Shown here piece after piece: positions 1 to 10,700 of a DNA stretch of 64,000 bases. Both the position numbers and the translations under genes were made by a program. Each line of letters begins with the position of its first letter. The first letter of the stretch is position 1. The notes beneath the pieces were generated by a model, which searched no databases, was not told the origin of the DNA, and worked only from the letters and a program-made list of their open reading frames with translations. The stretch comes from Siderastrea siderea. Its lineage: Eukaryota > Cnidaria > Anthozoa > Scleractinia > Rhizangiidae. The stretch covers positions 37,534,001 through 37,598,000 of the forward strand of contig OZ034969.1 in the NCBI GenBank assembly GCA_964030785.1, read 5' to 3'.

Positions 1-1380
1 AAACATTGTTAATCCAAGAACTGAAGCCAGCTTTTAATGTCAACGTCAGCAGTGAGAAGCTGATACTTTATTAATTAGCTGTAGCTTTTTTATAGATTCA
101 CTGTTAAGATTTTTTTTTTTAATCTTGGTTCCAGACCCCTTATCACTATTGTATAAAAGGTTTGTCAAAATTGTAACGGTCACTTTTGAAATGTATGTTG
201 ACTAGCATACGAAGCGTCAAGTTTATATAAAAGTGCGTAAGTTTATAATGTTTATTACCGCTGTTTGTGTTTTATTTTTGATCAAGCTACGATGGCCCGG
301 GAACAAAAGTCTTTAGTCTATTTAAGTTATTGAACAGATTCTATTTTTTGAAGGGGAACGTTTTCTGCTGGTGGTCAGAAAACTGATTTAATATGAGTGT
401 GGTCCCTTGCTTCTGTGTCATAAGCACTGGTCAAAACTACCACCGGAAATTATTGTACATTAGCTGCTATGACAGTGGGTCTACTACCGAACGATATAGT
501 TATGTGAATAAAACGATAGAAGGTATTACAGAGACTCCACATACAGCAAGCTATAGAGAGTACCAGCCCCCCCCCCCCCCCTCAAAAAAACTTGGTTTCA
601 TCCTGAGTCTACTTCTGAAATTGTGCTGTTGTATATCTGAGCGATTTTGAAAAATGATGTGATGCTAACTTTTCACTTTAAGCCTTCTGCAGACCATTTA
701 AAGTGAGAGGGGTGGCGTCACAGAGCACGGCACCATGCTCCCCGTGGACCACGCTTTGCGACCACTGATGAAGGTTGGGTCAGGGACCCCATTCAGGGAG
801 CTTGAGTGAGGCTTACAAAAAGCTGTGGTGTACCAAAGATATGAAATAGAAAGTCAGGCTGCTTGTGAACTGGCACTTTAGGGCAACTTGATCATTTGAC
901 TCTGTGAACAGAGCTTTAACTAACCTGACACATTCGGCTGAAGGACTGGATAACCCAGGGATTATAGGAGCTGCCCTGGGGTCCCTGGAGGTCTGCAAGG
1001 AAGGGGTGAGGAGGGAGTCCCAAAGTCAGTCACTTCTAGTGTTCTGTGAAATATGTTGTTCTGAAACCACTCAATAAACGTAGAGGCAATTGAAGACAGT
1101 GTCAAATTTATATTGAAATTATAAGACCCTCAAGCACATTTTTGTTGTCAGATTAACCGGTTTTGCTTTTCCTTTCTTAAGGATTTTAGCTAATTTTTTC
1201 GAACTGAACCCGTTTCAATTTTTAAAGCTACAACAGGTTTTTATATATTGGGGGGTCTAAATGACAACTTTTAGCCTGCAGGTTCTTAATTCACGCGTTT
1301 TTCAGCGTATCAGATAAAGCATGTTAATAGAACAAGTGGCTCACAACAGTGGCTCACGAGACTAGATATGGAAAATTATG
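1..1380. other. no gene recognised
   Basis: This stretch has short open frames on both strands, none with recognisable protein features. A poly-C run of about 14 bases lies near 568-582. Around 710-1020 the composition is more GC-rich, but I see no splice-bounded coding pattern there. Confidence 0.5.
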
Positions 1381-1382
1381 GC

Positions 1383-1776
1383 AGTGTCTAGATATCGGGC
1401 AGCCTGACACGGATGTTTTAAGGCTAAATACCCGGCAGTCCGAAATTATCATAGGATCAATAGGATTTCGACGTTGATTTTGAATCCCTTGTTAAGTGTA
1501 CAGAAACAGAATACTCTGACCAAATTCTGTGCGTTTAGCCACAACTGAATAATGCAAAATGTCGCAAACATTGCGATTTTCAAGTACACATAAGCTCGGA
1601 AAACTCGTCAACTACAAAACCAAAATACTTTTCAAAATCGCTTGGCAATTTTGAACAAATATCGAATCCTTTTATACTGTTAGTAGGCTTTTCCGTCGGA
1701 ATCCTTCGAAAATTTCGGACTGCCGGGTATTTAGTCTTGAAACATCCGTACCCGGGCTGCCGGGTATCTAGACACT
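1383..1776. mobile_element. MITE with ~65-bp terminal inverted repeats
   Basis: The left end (1383-1446) and right end (1712-1776) are inverted copies sharing AGTGTCTAGATA, CCGGCAG and GGATGTTT blocks. The interior of about 265 bp has no ORF, so this is a non-autonomous element. I could not define a convincing target-site duplication. Confidence 0.75.
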
Positions 1777-3333
1777 ATCGGAAATAATTAACTTTTCATG
1801 GCCCACCGTAACAAAATAAAAGTACCGGATCCTGTAGTAAAAGATCTAACCAGCAAAACATAAAGACCAAATACGATAAAAAAAAAAACAATGCTGATTC
1901 AACGGTAACGAAACTGATTGTATATTTTAACCAATATTTTAAAAGGCACAGCCTTTCTTCTTCAGGGACTTACAGAGAACGACTCTAAGGGGAAAAACGT
2001 TACAATTTAAACTAAGGGTACACAATATGATACTAGAAAAACAACATATAACAGCTTATGTTACAACGTTTAAAAACTGGCGTGAAACTAAAAACGTTAC
2101 GATTTGAAATTTATATTTAAAGAAGCTAATATTACAACGTAAAAAACTGGCGTAAAAACTAAACACGTTACGATTTAAAATTTGAAAAATATATAACATA
2201 AGGAGGTACGTGATACTATAATAACACGAGCGGATCCGTTCGGATAGTTCGCAGTTGTTAATTGAATTATGAAAATCAAATTTAAATAGCTTCGTGTCAG
2301 GAAAACCTCACGAATAAGATCGTTCTAAAAGGCTAAGCGAGAGAAAACACAAAACATTTTTGCAGCTAAATAACAAGGTTTTCAATAATCTATCTGGTGA
2401 TCATCACAGAACAAACATCATTTGGGAAGTTCAGAATAACGAGTAAATCGTCAGATCAATGTCATAACCACGAATACATTCAACTGTGGGAACTACGAAA
2501 CTAAACTGACATGGACTACAGAAACCAAGAACTCTTCAATAACTGTCGATTCTGGAGAGTTCTATAACGGGAAAGAGTCAGGACTCTTCTGGAAATGATG
2601 CATGGAATATTTAATTTATTAAATACGCGCGTACGGGGAAAATCCTGACTGGCCGATAATTCCAAGCAACATACAGTATATAACAGCTCAAAGTAAACCG
2701 CATAAAACTCAAACTGAAAGCTGTAAATAAATTCCTTGAACTCTGTAAGATGTGGATGATTTTTTGATAGTTTATAACTTAAACCCGTACCAAATGCAAA
2801 CGTACACAATCGCCTTTCGAGGACTTCATCAATTATGACCAATTATCTCCCCCAGTCAACTTATGCATAAAAAAAGAATTCGCACTTGTAGATCAGACAA
2901 AGACTTCTTTGCAATCTTTTCGACAACAACCAAACTTGACAACCAATTTTTTTCCTCGTCCAGCTGTTCCTAACCCGCTGGCGAAGGCCAACCTAAACTG
3001 AGGACCAGCGAGTCCTAACACGCACCTGAGAAAACTTTTCCTTCCGATTCCTTCCTGCGCTGTCTTTGCAAGTCAAAATCTACGATATTTTCAAGGATCC
3101 AAACACTCCAATTCTTCATCCATAGAGACTGCACAAAACTTGGTTAAGAGCCCCTCAAAACTTAGCTATTACACTTCGAAGGATTCTACTGTGAATGGCT
3201 TTGTGGGCTTGTTGCCAAAAAGTTAACACACTAACACAACACGACTGTTTACGCCAGGACAGCCCCCAATAGTTCTCAGTTGCTATGGCAACTGCGAACT
3301 AATAAGCTTAAGTGACAGGGATAACGTACAGGG

Positions 3334-4049
3334 TTAAACTCTAAATACGTTACAATTCGAAAATAGAAAGTGGAAAAAAAACAAAAAAATACCAAAAAAA
3401 ATACACGCTGAGGATGAAAAACTGGAAAAAGTGTATGTATCATCTCTCCTATTTAAGCCTAGAGGTTTCAAGGTTTGATCTCTATCGATGAGGTATGCCT
3501 CTCTAGCTTTTCGTACACTGTCACGGTTAGATTTCATTAGTTCAAGAGGAATGAGTTGCATGTCATTAGCATTATGGTAGTTTGAAAGAAAATGTTCTGA
3601 GACTGCAGTACGTTTACAACTGTTAGTTTGTTTGTCAATTGGTCTATGATGTTCGTTGAAGCGGTCCTTAAGTCGTTGTTTGGTTTCTCCTATGTACACT
3701 ACTGTTTGTGACAGCGATTGCATTGCACCATGTAAATAACGTTTTTCGACTGACAGTCAATGTGATGATGAATAGGTCTTGTTTCGCTCGTAGAATGAAA
3801 TGTATAGCTATTGAGCCCGTCTGTTATATAGTTGCATGTCAAGCAGTTGTGTCCGCATCGAAACGAGCCACGGGATTGGTTACTTTGGTTAGGGTTACGA
3901 AGTTTGGCACTAACTAATAAATTACTAAGATTGTTACAAAGGGCGGAAAGCAACGAGAGGAGTAGCATTGAAAACGTTGGCGCAGCGGGGAGATGAGGAC
4001 AGGATGTTGAGGTGTTTGTGAATAATGCATGACACAGAATGAAGGGCTG
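3334..4049 (-). pseudogene. PLE linker and GIY-YIG endonuclease
   Basis: Downstream of the MITE the PLE frame continues as a Cys-rich linker (RCGHNCLTC, then CNRCHKQ), followed after a frame change near 3700 by a GIY-YIG nuclease core. VYIGETKQRLKDRFNEHH supplies the YIG-type strand, the catalytic Arg helix and a His. The tail is rich in Phe and Ser and probably runs into non-coding sequence. In intact Penelope elements this domain nicks the target DNA. The frame break and missing RT core make it a remnant. Confidence 0.8.
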
Positions 4050-4057
4050 GATTATAT

Positions 4058-4415
4058 TAAGAGAAAATAAGGGGACAGAGAGGGACTCTGAGGGTTTGGC
4101 TGGGATATGTCAATTCCACAAAAGTTATTTATAGATTGGCTTTTGAACGGAAGTCTGTTTCCCGAAACGTCCGCATAAATACCATTTCCCTTGTTTTTCA
4201 AGTCGTTTTCATCGACAAAACGTAACACCACTTGGTCCGCCATTACAAACAAAATTTTGAATGGTTCTTGATACACCAGATCGAGGTTGCCTTTATGCAG
4301 ACGTCCGGAAAACAGACTTCCGTTCCAAATGGCCGTCTAAAAATAACTTTACCGAACTTGACATGTCCCAAAGCCTGGACTGGCAGTGTCCCTCTCTGTC
4401 CCCTTATTTTCTCTT
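4058..4415. mobile_element. hAT-like MITE inserted in the PLE
   Basis: The ends are inverted (TAAGAGAAAATAAGGGGACA at left, its complement at right), with imperfect inverted similarity continuing about 120 bp inward. The element is flanked by 8-bp direct repeats GATTATAT (4050-4057 and 4416-4423). Removing it and one repeat rejoins the PLE reading frame as VITYN-PALHS, which independently supports the insertion limits. An 8-bp duplication fits the hAT superfamily; no transposase is encoded. Confidence 0.85.
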
Positions 4416-4419
4416 GATT

Positions 4420-4722
4420 ATATGTGATAACCAGGGTTACCCGTTTGGGCTGGTTTGTTTGAGTAGTGTCTTTGGAATCGAGTGCTTCGGTACGCGTGAT
4501 GTTGTGAACACGTCGTATTTCTCCGTCAAGGAAAGACAGGTTGTATCCCCGTTTGTTAAGATACGCTTTTAGTTCAGTAGTGCGTTTTGTGAAAGTGTCG
4601 TCAGAAGAACAAATACGGCGGAGTCTAAGAGCTAAGCTGAATGGAATAGCTCTCTTAATATGTTTAGGATAACAGCGTTGCCGGTTCCGCTTTTTTAAAA
4701 ACTGGGTTTCCCGAAGTGACAA
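4420..4722 (-). pseudogene. PLE reverse transcriptase C-terminal part
   Basis: The minus-strand frame reads PKHIKRAIPFSLALRLRRIC, then a helical stretch with YLNKRGY, ending in VITYN. This matches the thumb/linker end of Penelope-type RT; 33 kb carries the same block with SIPYSLALRLRRIC and YLTKRGY. The frame runs into a MITE at 4415 and resumes beyond it with NPALHS, so the element was once continuous here. The upstream catalytic RT core is missing, so the protein cannot be functional. Confidence 0.8.
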
Positions 4723-4732
4723 AAAAAAAACT

Positions 4733-4920
4733 GTGTGATTTCAAAATGGGTGTAATAAAGTGGTAATTGAACTTCGTGTCGTGCAATTTTGGTCTGAAAT
4801 CATACTTGTCATTTCAAATCGAACTCGCGCTGCGCACTCGTTCGATTTTGAAATCACGCGTATGATTTCAGACCAAATTGCACTCCACTCAGTTTAATTA
4901 CCATTATTACTCTCATTAAT
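4733..4920. mobile_element. foldback MITE copy
   Basis: The block holds GGTCTGAAATCATAC and its complement GTATGATTTCAGACC around a ~60-bp loop, with outer TGGTAATTGAA and TTTAATTACCA arms. A related copy lies at 7783-7895, and its outer motif GATTTCAAAATGGGTGTAAT recurs near 9063. No coding capacity. Confidence 0.7.
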
Positions 4921-5083
4921 GACCCATGATTATAGTTAATGGCACTGAAAATAAATCCGTTGTTTTCGTAATGATTTAAACAAAACAAATTTTAGAAACC
5001 TTCCGTAATTAAAACTTGGAATAATTCAAAACGTCTCAACCCCTACTGGATTCTATAAAATTAGATTTCTGCGTTGTGGGACT

Positions 5084-5722
5084 CAGTTCAGACGCCGTAC
5101 TTCACATGAGCCGAATCGAATTCAATGAATTAAGTTCATGTGAAGTACAGCGTCTGGATCACTTCGAAACGGCTGATTGAATTCAGATCGGCTCATTCGT
5201 TCTTCACGCCTGGCTCAGCCGGGAATAACGCGTACGGCCATGGACCGGCTTTGATTCAGATGCCGAACTTCGCATGAGCCGAATCAAATACATAATTTAT
5301 GATAATGTATTTTTCTGGATACAACAGCGCCAGTGATTGGTTCAAACCTTATAGTGTGACCAGTCACGCATTAGCCTGCGAATTCCAACGGCGCAGCCAA
5401 ATTCAAAGACGGGAAATGTTTACTTTTTAGATCGCCACAAAGCACTTATTAAATCCTCAACTAAATAATACAGGTCCGGGAAAATACAATTAAGTTTATA
5501 GAAAGAGTTTGTTAGACATTTGGGAATGAATTCGCAAACACTGAATATTGCTATTATAATGCCAAATAAAGTGTTGTATAATTACAACAGTATTTTACTA
5601 AGGCGAATTCAGTTTTGATCATGTAAAGTTTGGCATCAATTCAGCCGGGATTAATTAATTTGTTTCGGCCTGAATTCGAATTCGATTCGGCTCATGTGAA
5701 GTAGGGCATCTGAACCAGGCCT
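5084..5722. mobile_element. MITE built from four copies of a ~40-bp motif
   Basis: The motif TTCAGACGCCGTACTTCACA...GAGCCGAATC occurs at 5086-5122 and in diverged form at 5254-5286 on the plus strand, and inverted at 5131-5157 and 5679-5717. The outermost pair forms the terminal inverted repeats. No ORF; limits are approximate. Confidence 0.65.
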
Positions 5723-6570
5723 AAGACTACGCTATTTATGTGAAACAAGCATCTGACTGTGGTATAGAATTAAAACATTTCTTTAGTTCAATCTACTGAA
5801 AAAAGCATTCATTTCAAAACGATTCGCATTTCTCTCTCTTTTCTTTTTGCCCTCTCCTTTTTACGTACATAACCGTCGTTTAATTAATCAGATGAACTTA
5901 CTACTGTGGCACCTAAAGACACAGAGAAAACTGGCTGCAATGTAAAATTGCCATTAGCAGGTAGTGAAAAAATGGCCTGTTTCATAACATAGGTGTCATA
6001 TCCGGACAGCTCACAACATTAGCATTACACCGTCCTTGTGGAGCCAAAGGATATTACCTTCTTCCGCCACGATAACTACACATCAAAGTATAAGTGTTAA
6101 AAAAAGAAGAGGCTACAAATCAAATTAGAGTAGGCAAAGCCCTTTGGCCAAAAATAATAAGTTACTGTAGAATCGTTACATCTCGTATACAAAGCATGCT
6201 AATATTTCATTTCTGAAGTTCATTTTTGAAAATTTTAGCTGTGAAATCAAGGAAAAAAATTAACCAAACAGTTCTCTGTTGCCATTTTCTATCCTTTAAA
6301 TCATTTCACTGAAGCAACTTCGAGAAAACGTTTAAATACACATTTTAAAAACTCAATGTTGGAAGCAAGGCACAAGATTTTGTATAAGTTACCTTCTTCT
6401 ACAGAACTGTAAAGATAGTGTACCAAATATGTGACCACTTAAAACTGGTTACCACAACTTTCTTAAACCATGTCGAAAATGCTTCTAAATAATCAATGAT
6501 AGTAACAAATGTTGACTAATCTGAAAAAAATACAGCAATTGGTTGCCCATTTTTCAAACTGAACCTCTTA
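5723..6570. other. no gene recognised
   Basis: AT-rich sequence between a MITE and a LINE fragment. I see no protein-coding pattern or clear repeat structure. Confidence 0.4.
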
Positions 6571-6574
6571 AAGA

Positions 6575-7328
6575 GGAGTTCGTTCTTAAGGAGAGAAGTC
6601 CTTCTGGATTTGTATTTTAAGGTCATCCTGCCGGCAGTTCTTTATGGTCTTGTCGTCTGGGGCAGTTGTGTTAATGCAGAGCAACTAAATTCTTTGGAAG
6701 TGCTCCATTGTAGGGCGGCCAGAGTGATTTACAACTTGCCCCGCGATATGCCATCCGCTGAAGTCTACCAGTATACGAAATGGAGCACACTAAACTACTT
6801 ATACAAACTCCAGATAATTAAACTATTTTACAGGGTGGTAAACGGTGAAGCACCAGCTGCATTGTCACACTTAGCGAAAAAAGCCAGGATTTCTTACAGC
6901 CTCAGAAGCAACAATAACATCGTGGTCCCTAGATTTAATTCATACTTTGTAAAAACTTCAATTGGACATAGGGGGGCCATCCTATGGAATGCTGTTCGTC
7001 GTATAATACAGGATCCCAATTTTCGGTTTTCTATCGAAAAGTGAAAAATGATAATTATATTAAGGAGCTTAATTTCAGTGCTCAGTCGGTTCAGTCGCTC
7101 CCTAGGCATTACAATGACTTTAAATGTTACTGATTGTTGTGTAATTAATTATTTTTAAAGTAGTTACAATCCAATTTAGTATATAAGTATTTAGTAGTAA
7201 TTTAGAAATATATTAGTTTATTAGTATTTAGTCATATTTAGTTAATACACGACCCCACAAGCATTGTGCCTTAACTTTCTATCGTGTTTAAATAAAGGTT
7301 ATTCATTCATTCATTCATTCATTTCCGT
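6575..7328 (+). mobile_element. 5'-truncated LINE, L2/CR1-like
   Basis: A plus-strand frame (6580-7044, continuing past a stop as a degenerate tail to about 7130) encodes the C-terminal end of a non-LTR reverse transcriptase. Blocks such as ILPAVLYGLVVWGSC, LNSLEVLHCRAARVI and GAILWNAV are typical of the post-palm thumb region. It is followed by a short AT-rich 3' UTR and a pure ATTC microsatellite tail (about 7301-7324), the kind of 3' end seen in L2/CR1-type LINEs. The 5' truncation is usual for target-primed integration, and the copy is inactive. It lies just upstream of the first visible polycystin exon. Confidence 0.75.
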
Positions 7329-7474
7329 TCCAGACTACGAGACGAATTTTTGCGAAAGTTTGTAGCTAGAAAATTTAAGCGCGAATTAACCGTAGAAACA
7401 TTACATTCCAATTCAACTATGGATTAGCTTGAGTGCCATAAAATTGATTGTCTTTTCATGTATTCATTTACTAG

Positions 7475-7734
7475 GCTCAGAATGCAAAATTGAACCGTCA
7501 GAAGGACAAAGCCTCATCACAATCTTCAACATCAACTGCTCTAGTTGGAACTCCTCTTACTCGTCTCCTCTAAGTTACGAGTTTTGGTATACACTTCAGG
7601 GCGGCTTACATGGCATACTATACGGTGGGAATATGAGCAACTTCCGTACAGTACTGATTCACGGCGTTTCTACCATAAGAATTTCAATCAAAGGAGTCAA
7701 TGGAACAGCAACAGAAAGAAAACTGAATGTATCG
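7475..7734 (+). CDS. polycystin-1-like exon: REJ-domain part
   Basis: The exon is bounded by TTTACTAG| and |GTAAGA and starts in phase 1. The peptide runs CKIEPSEGQ...FNINCSSW, then PLSYEFWYTLQGG and ends near ERKLNVSV. The Cys-Pro-Ser/Gly-x-SL pattern followed by a C-x-x-W strand and YEFWY matches the repeated Ig/FN3-like folds of REJ domains in polycystin-1 family ectodomains. It is the most upstream exon of the gene I can identify. The next intron (7735-12484) is long and filled with repeats, so another REJ exon may be hidden in it. Confidence 0.75.
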
Positions 7735-10700
7735 GTAAGAATCCGAAACTAAATATTTTCATGTCTGTGCTAGACAATTAATGATGGTAATTGAACTAAG
7801 TGGCGCGCTCGTTCGATTTTGAAATCACGCGTATGATTTCAGACCAAAATTGCACGACACGAAGTTCAATTACCACTTTATTATACTCATTTTGAAATCA
7901 GACATTTTTTGCCAATATTATATTGATTTACCCGGTTTTTAAAAAAACGGAACCGAAAACGCTGTTACATAATTTATGCAAATGACAGCGTCATGTGACA
8001 AAACTCACTCGTGCGTAAACGAAAACAGTTTTTTGATGAGTTATTCAAAGTTGTCACGCGGCTGACCGGATTTCTTCAGTTTGGCGACGAGCGTTTTTCT
8101 CATGCTGTGGTTCGTAATGATGTTCTTGTTAGTCATAAGGCAGGAAGCCATGGACTTCATAATGGTGCCGGTTGTATTTTGGCCCATTTGGATTTGTTTG
8201 GTCGTTTACCTCTCCCTTGCTGGCGCAGGGAAATCGCCTTCACGTTGAGTATTTCCTGTCAGAGAGTTGTGAAACTCCCTCGACTATACGATGCTCACTG
8301 GATAAACGTTTTCCTTTAAATATCTCTCAGTGGAACTCTGCATGATTTTCAGGGATTCTGGCTCGTAATCATCTCCATCCGTTTTCTTAACTTCTGCATA
8401 AAACTTGCTCAGGACCTTGTCGAGTTCTTCGGGCGCCATCGTTTCAAATTGAAATGTTGATTTCAAGATGGCGGGAGGAGCACCACAATTTAAAAACATT
8501 CATCTACTGTTTGTCGAGCGGGAAGTATTTTTGTTTACTGCAACAGACTTGAGCTTTTCGATATCTTCGTTTAAAACTACAGGAAATCTTGAAACGTCTG
8601 CTACTTCGTCTTGTTGGTTTGTTCTTGTTGTTGTTTTGGTTTTGATTCCGGTGAACTCGAGACAGTTCCGACTTGCAGCAATATTTAGGGAAAAGTCGGC
8701 GACCATTTTACTAAAACTGACATCAACAGTTGGAAAACCATCTGCCAGTAATTGTTCAGCCGCAAGGAGATCATTGTCGTCGTTTAAAAACTGTAAGTAG
8801 TTGAATTTATCCCTTTTTATCTGGAAAAGGGGGAATTTGGGCAACAGATATTGCAAAATTTCCCTGCAAAATGACTTTTTTTGCCCTATATTTTTCTGCA
8901 ATCTGATTGGCTAGTGCAGGGAAGCCATGAAATTTGATTGGTTAGTATTATTTCATTTTCATTTTGATTGGCTAAAAAAGAGGATGCGATTTAGAGCAAA
9001 AATAGTGCGATTCGTGATTAAATCGCACTGTTGAAAGCCAATCAGATCGCAAGGATCACCAGTGATTTCAAAATGGGTGTAATAAATGTGGAGAGCGTTT
9101 CCTCCCACTGGCATTTTGTTGGCCTTTTAAGTCTAATATTTCTGTAGCAGTTTGCATATTGGCCTCTGAACCCAAAGGTTAGCAGTTCAAGTAGCAAGGG
9201 AAAGTGACATATACATGCGCACTCCCGTTGAACATTTCATACTTTAAATAATTCTCGTGATGGTTCCAACTAGTGAAGTAAAGCAGAAACCCAAGACAAG
9301 GAAGGTTCCTCTGTTTGTTTGTTTGTTTGTTTTGCTTTCTTTTTCACACCAGTTTCGACGCTTTTATCATGTTTACACTCTGTTTCCACTCTTACTACAC
9401 GAGTGTAACCCAGGCTTATAGACGCTGCTGATATAACATTAGAGCGAGTAATTATTTACCTAACTATCTGTGTTTTTAATACATCACATATTTTCCGTCT
9501 GATAAAGCTTTACAGCAATCTGTAAAACGCAGTTAATGGAGCAAGACGAACTAAGCTTATGTTGTTACATTGTAACTAGATTAACTCACGTAAGATGTAC
9601 GTGACATGAATGTACCATTATTCCCTTTCTCTTCATGAATGTACAAAGGCGTACAATGGGGATTCACTGATCAATGTTGCAATACTGTCTAGTAGTTTTA
9701 CATCAAACGCTCTGTATGGTTAAAAACATAAATATCGCCATTCATGTCTCGTTCGAGCACCGCATGAGTTTACTTTATGCATGGTACCTTATTTACTATT
9801 GGTCTAGTTTGCGACGTCTGTCTAGGTATAAAAGGCCTAGTTTGGGTCCAAAGTCACATCCACTAGCTGTCTTGCTAACTGTAAGGTTTTCCAAGGTTCT
9901 TTAAAAATTGTAATTCCCACCCTCCCTCCCTTTGGAGGATTCCTTACTGTAATCAATAAATTTGGGTTCACCACTCGGGTTTCGCTTTCGGTTAAGTCTC
10001 GCAGCGACTTCCCCAAGCTTTGTTTTCGATCGGTTAGTTGCGTTATTTACGTTCTTTATCTGCCTATTCTTGTCCGATCCAGCACGTGCCGGCAGTGTCG
10101 GCTCGTAGTGCTGGGGAGATAAGTAGGCTTGAGAAAGTCATAACTCTAGCACGATGCTGGCCGGAGGTCAGCTCGTAGTGCCGTATGAGTTAGGCTTATA
10201 GATCGTCTTAGCTTTTGACCTGTCTACTTGTCCGATCCAGCGCGGTTTTGGCGCTGGGGAGATAAGTAGCCGTGTGGTCACGCAATGGAAGTCGTCTGTC
10301 ACGCCGATCGCGGAGAGGTGTTCCCCCCTTTAACGCCAAATATTGTTGTTATTTTGTGTACTATGTTCGCATCTCTGTGCTCTATATTATTAAAAGGAAC
10401 TGCGACATTAATTGGTAAAAAAAATGCGTCATGTGACACAAATTATACGTCCCTATTTAAAGGGAGGGGTTCACGGTTGGGCGCATGTGTAAGTTGTTAT
10501 ACTAATTGAATTCTATTCTTTTTAAATCAATTGGAAGCAAGAAGACAACTCGTGCATTTGTCCAGAATAAATCCTTCGGGTTGACGAATAAATTCGATAG
10601 TGAAAGCTAATTTCCGAATTTTCGATGTTAATCGGTTGAAATCTTACACAAAAGTTTATCAGCTGCCTTTCTGCTTGTGTAAATTTGAATTTGTTTACAA

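Larger units (their letters stand above)
1900..4722 (-). mobile_element. Penelope-like element, 5'-truncated, with 3' UTR
   Basis: The coding parts (4722-3334, minus) run from the end of the reverse transcriptase through a Cys-rich linker into a GIY-YIG endonuclease. Downstream on the minus strand lie an A/T-rich 3' region, repeats around ACGTTACRATTT near 1995-2190, and a terminal CTGAAGAAG...AATATTGGTTAA block near 1925-1965. A comparable CCTGAGGCAG...CGAAATATTGG block follows the second PLE at 33.9 kb. The 5' part (RT palm) is absent. The copy is non-autonomous and is split by a MITE at 4058-4415. Confidence 0.75.

Noticed and set aside
767..773. CTGATGA as a possible hammerhead ribozyme core
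   Set aside because: No GAAA and stem arrangement follows at suitable spacing. The other CTGATGA occurrences also lack it.
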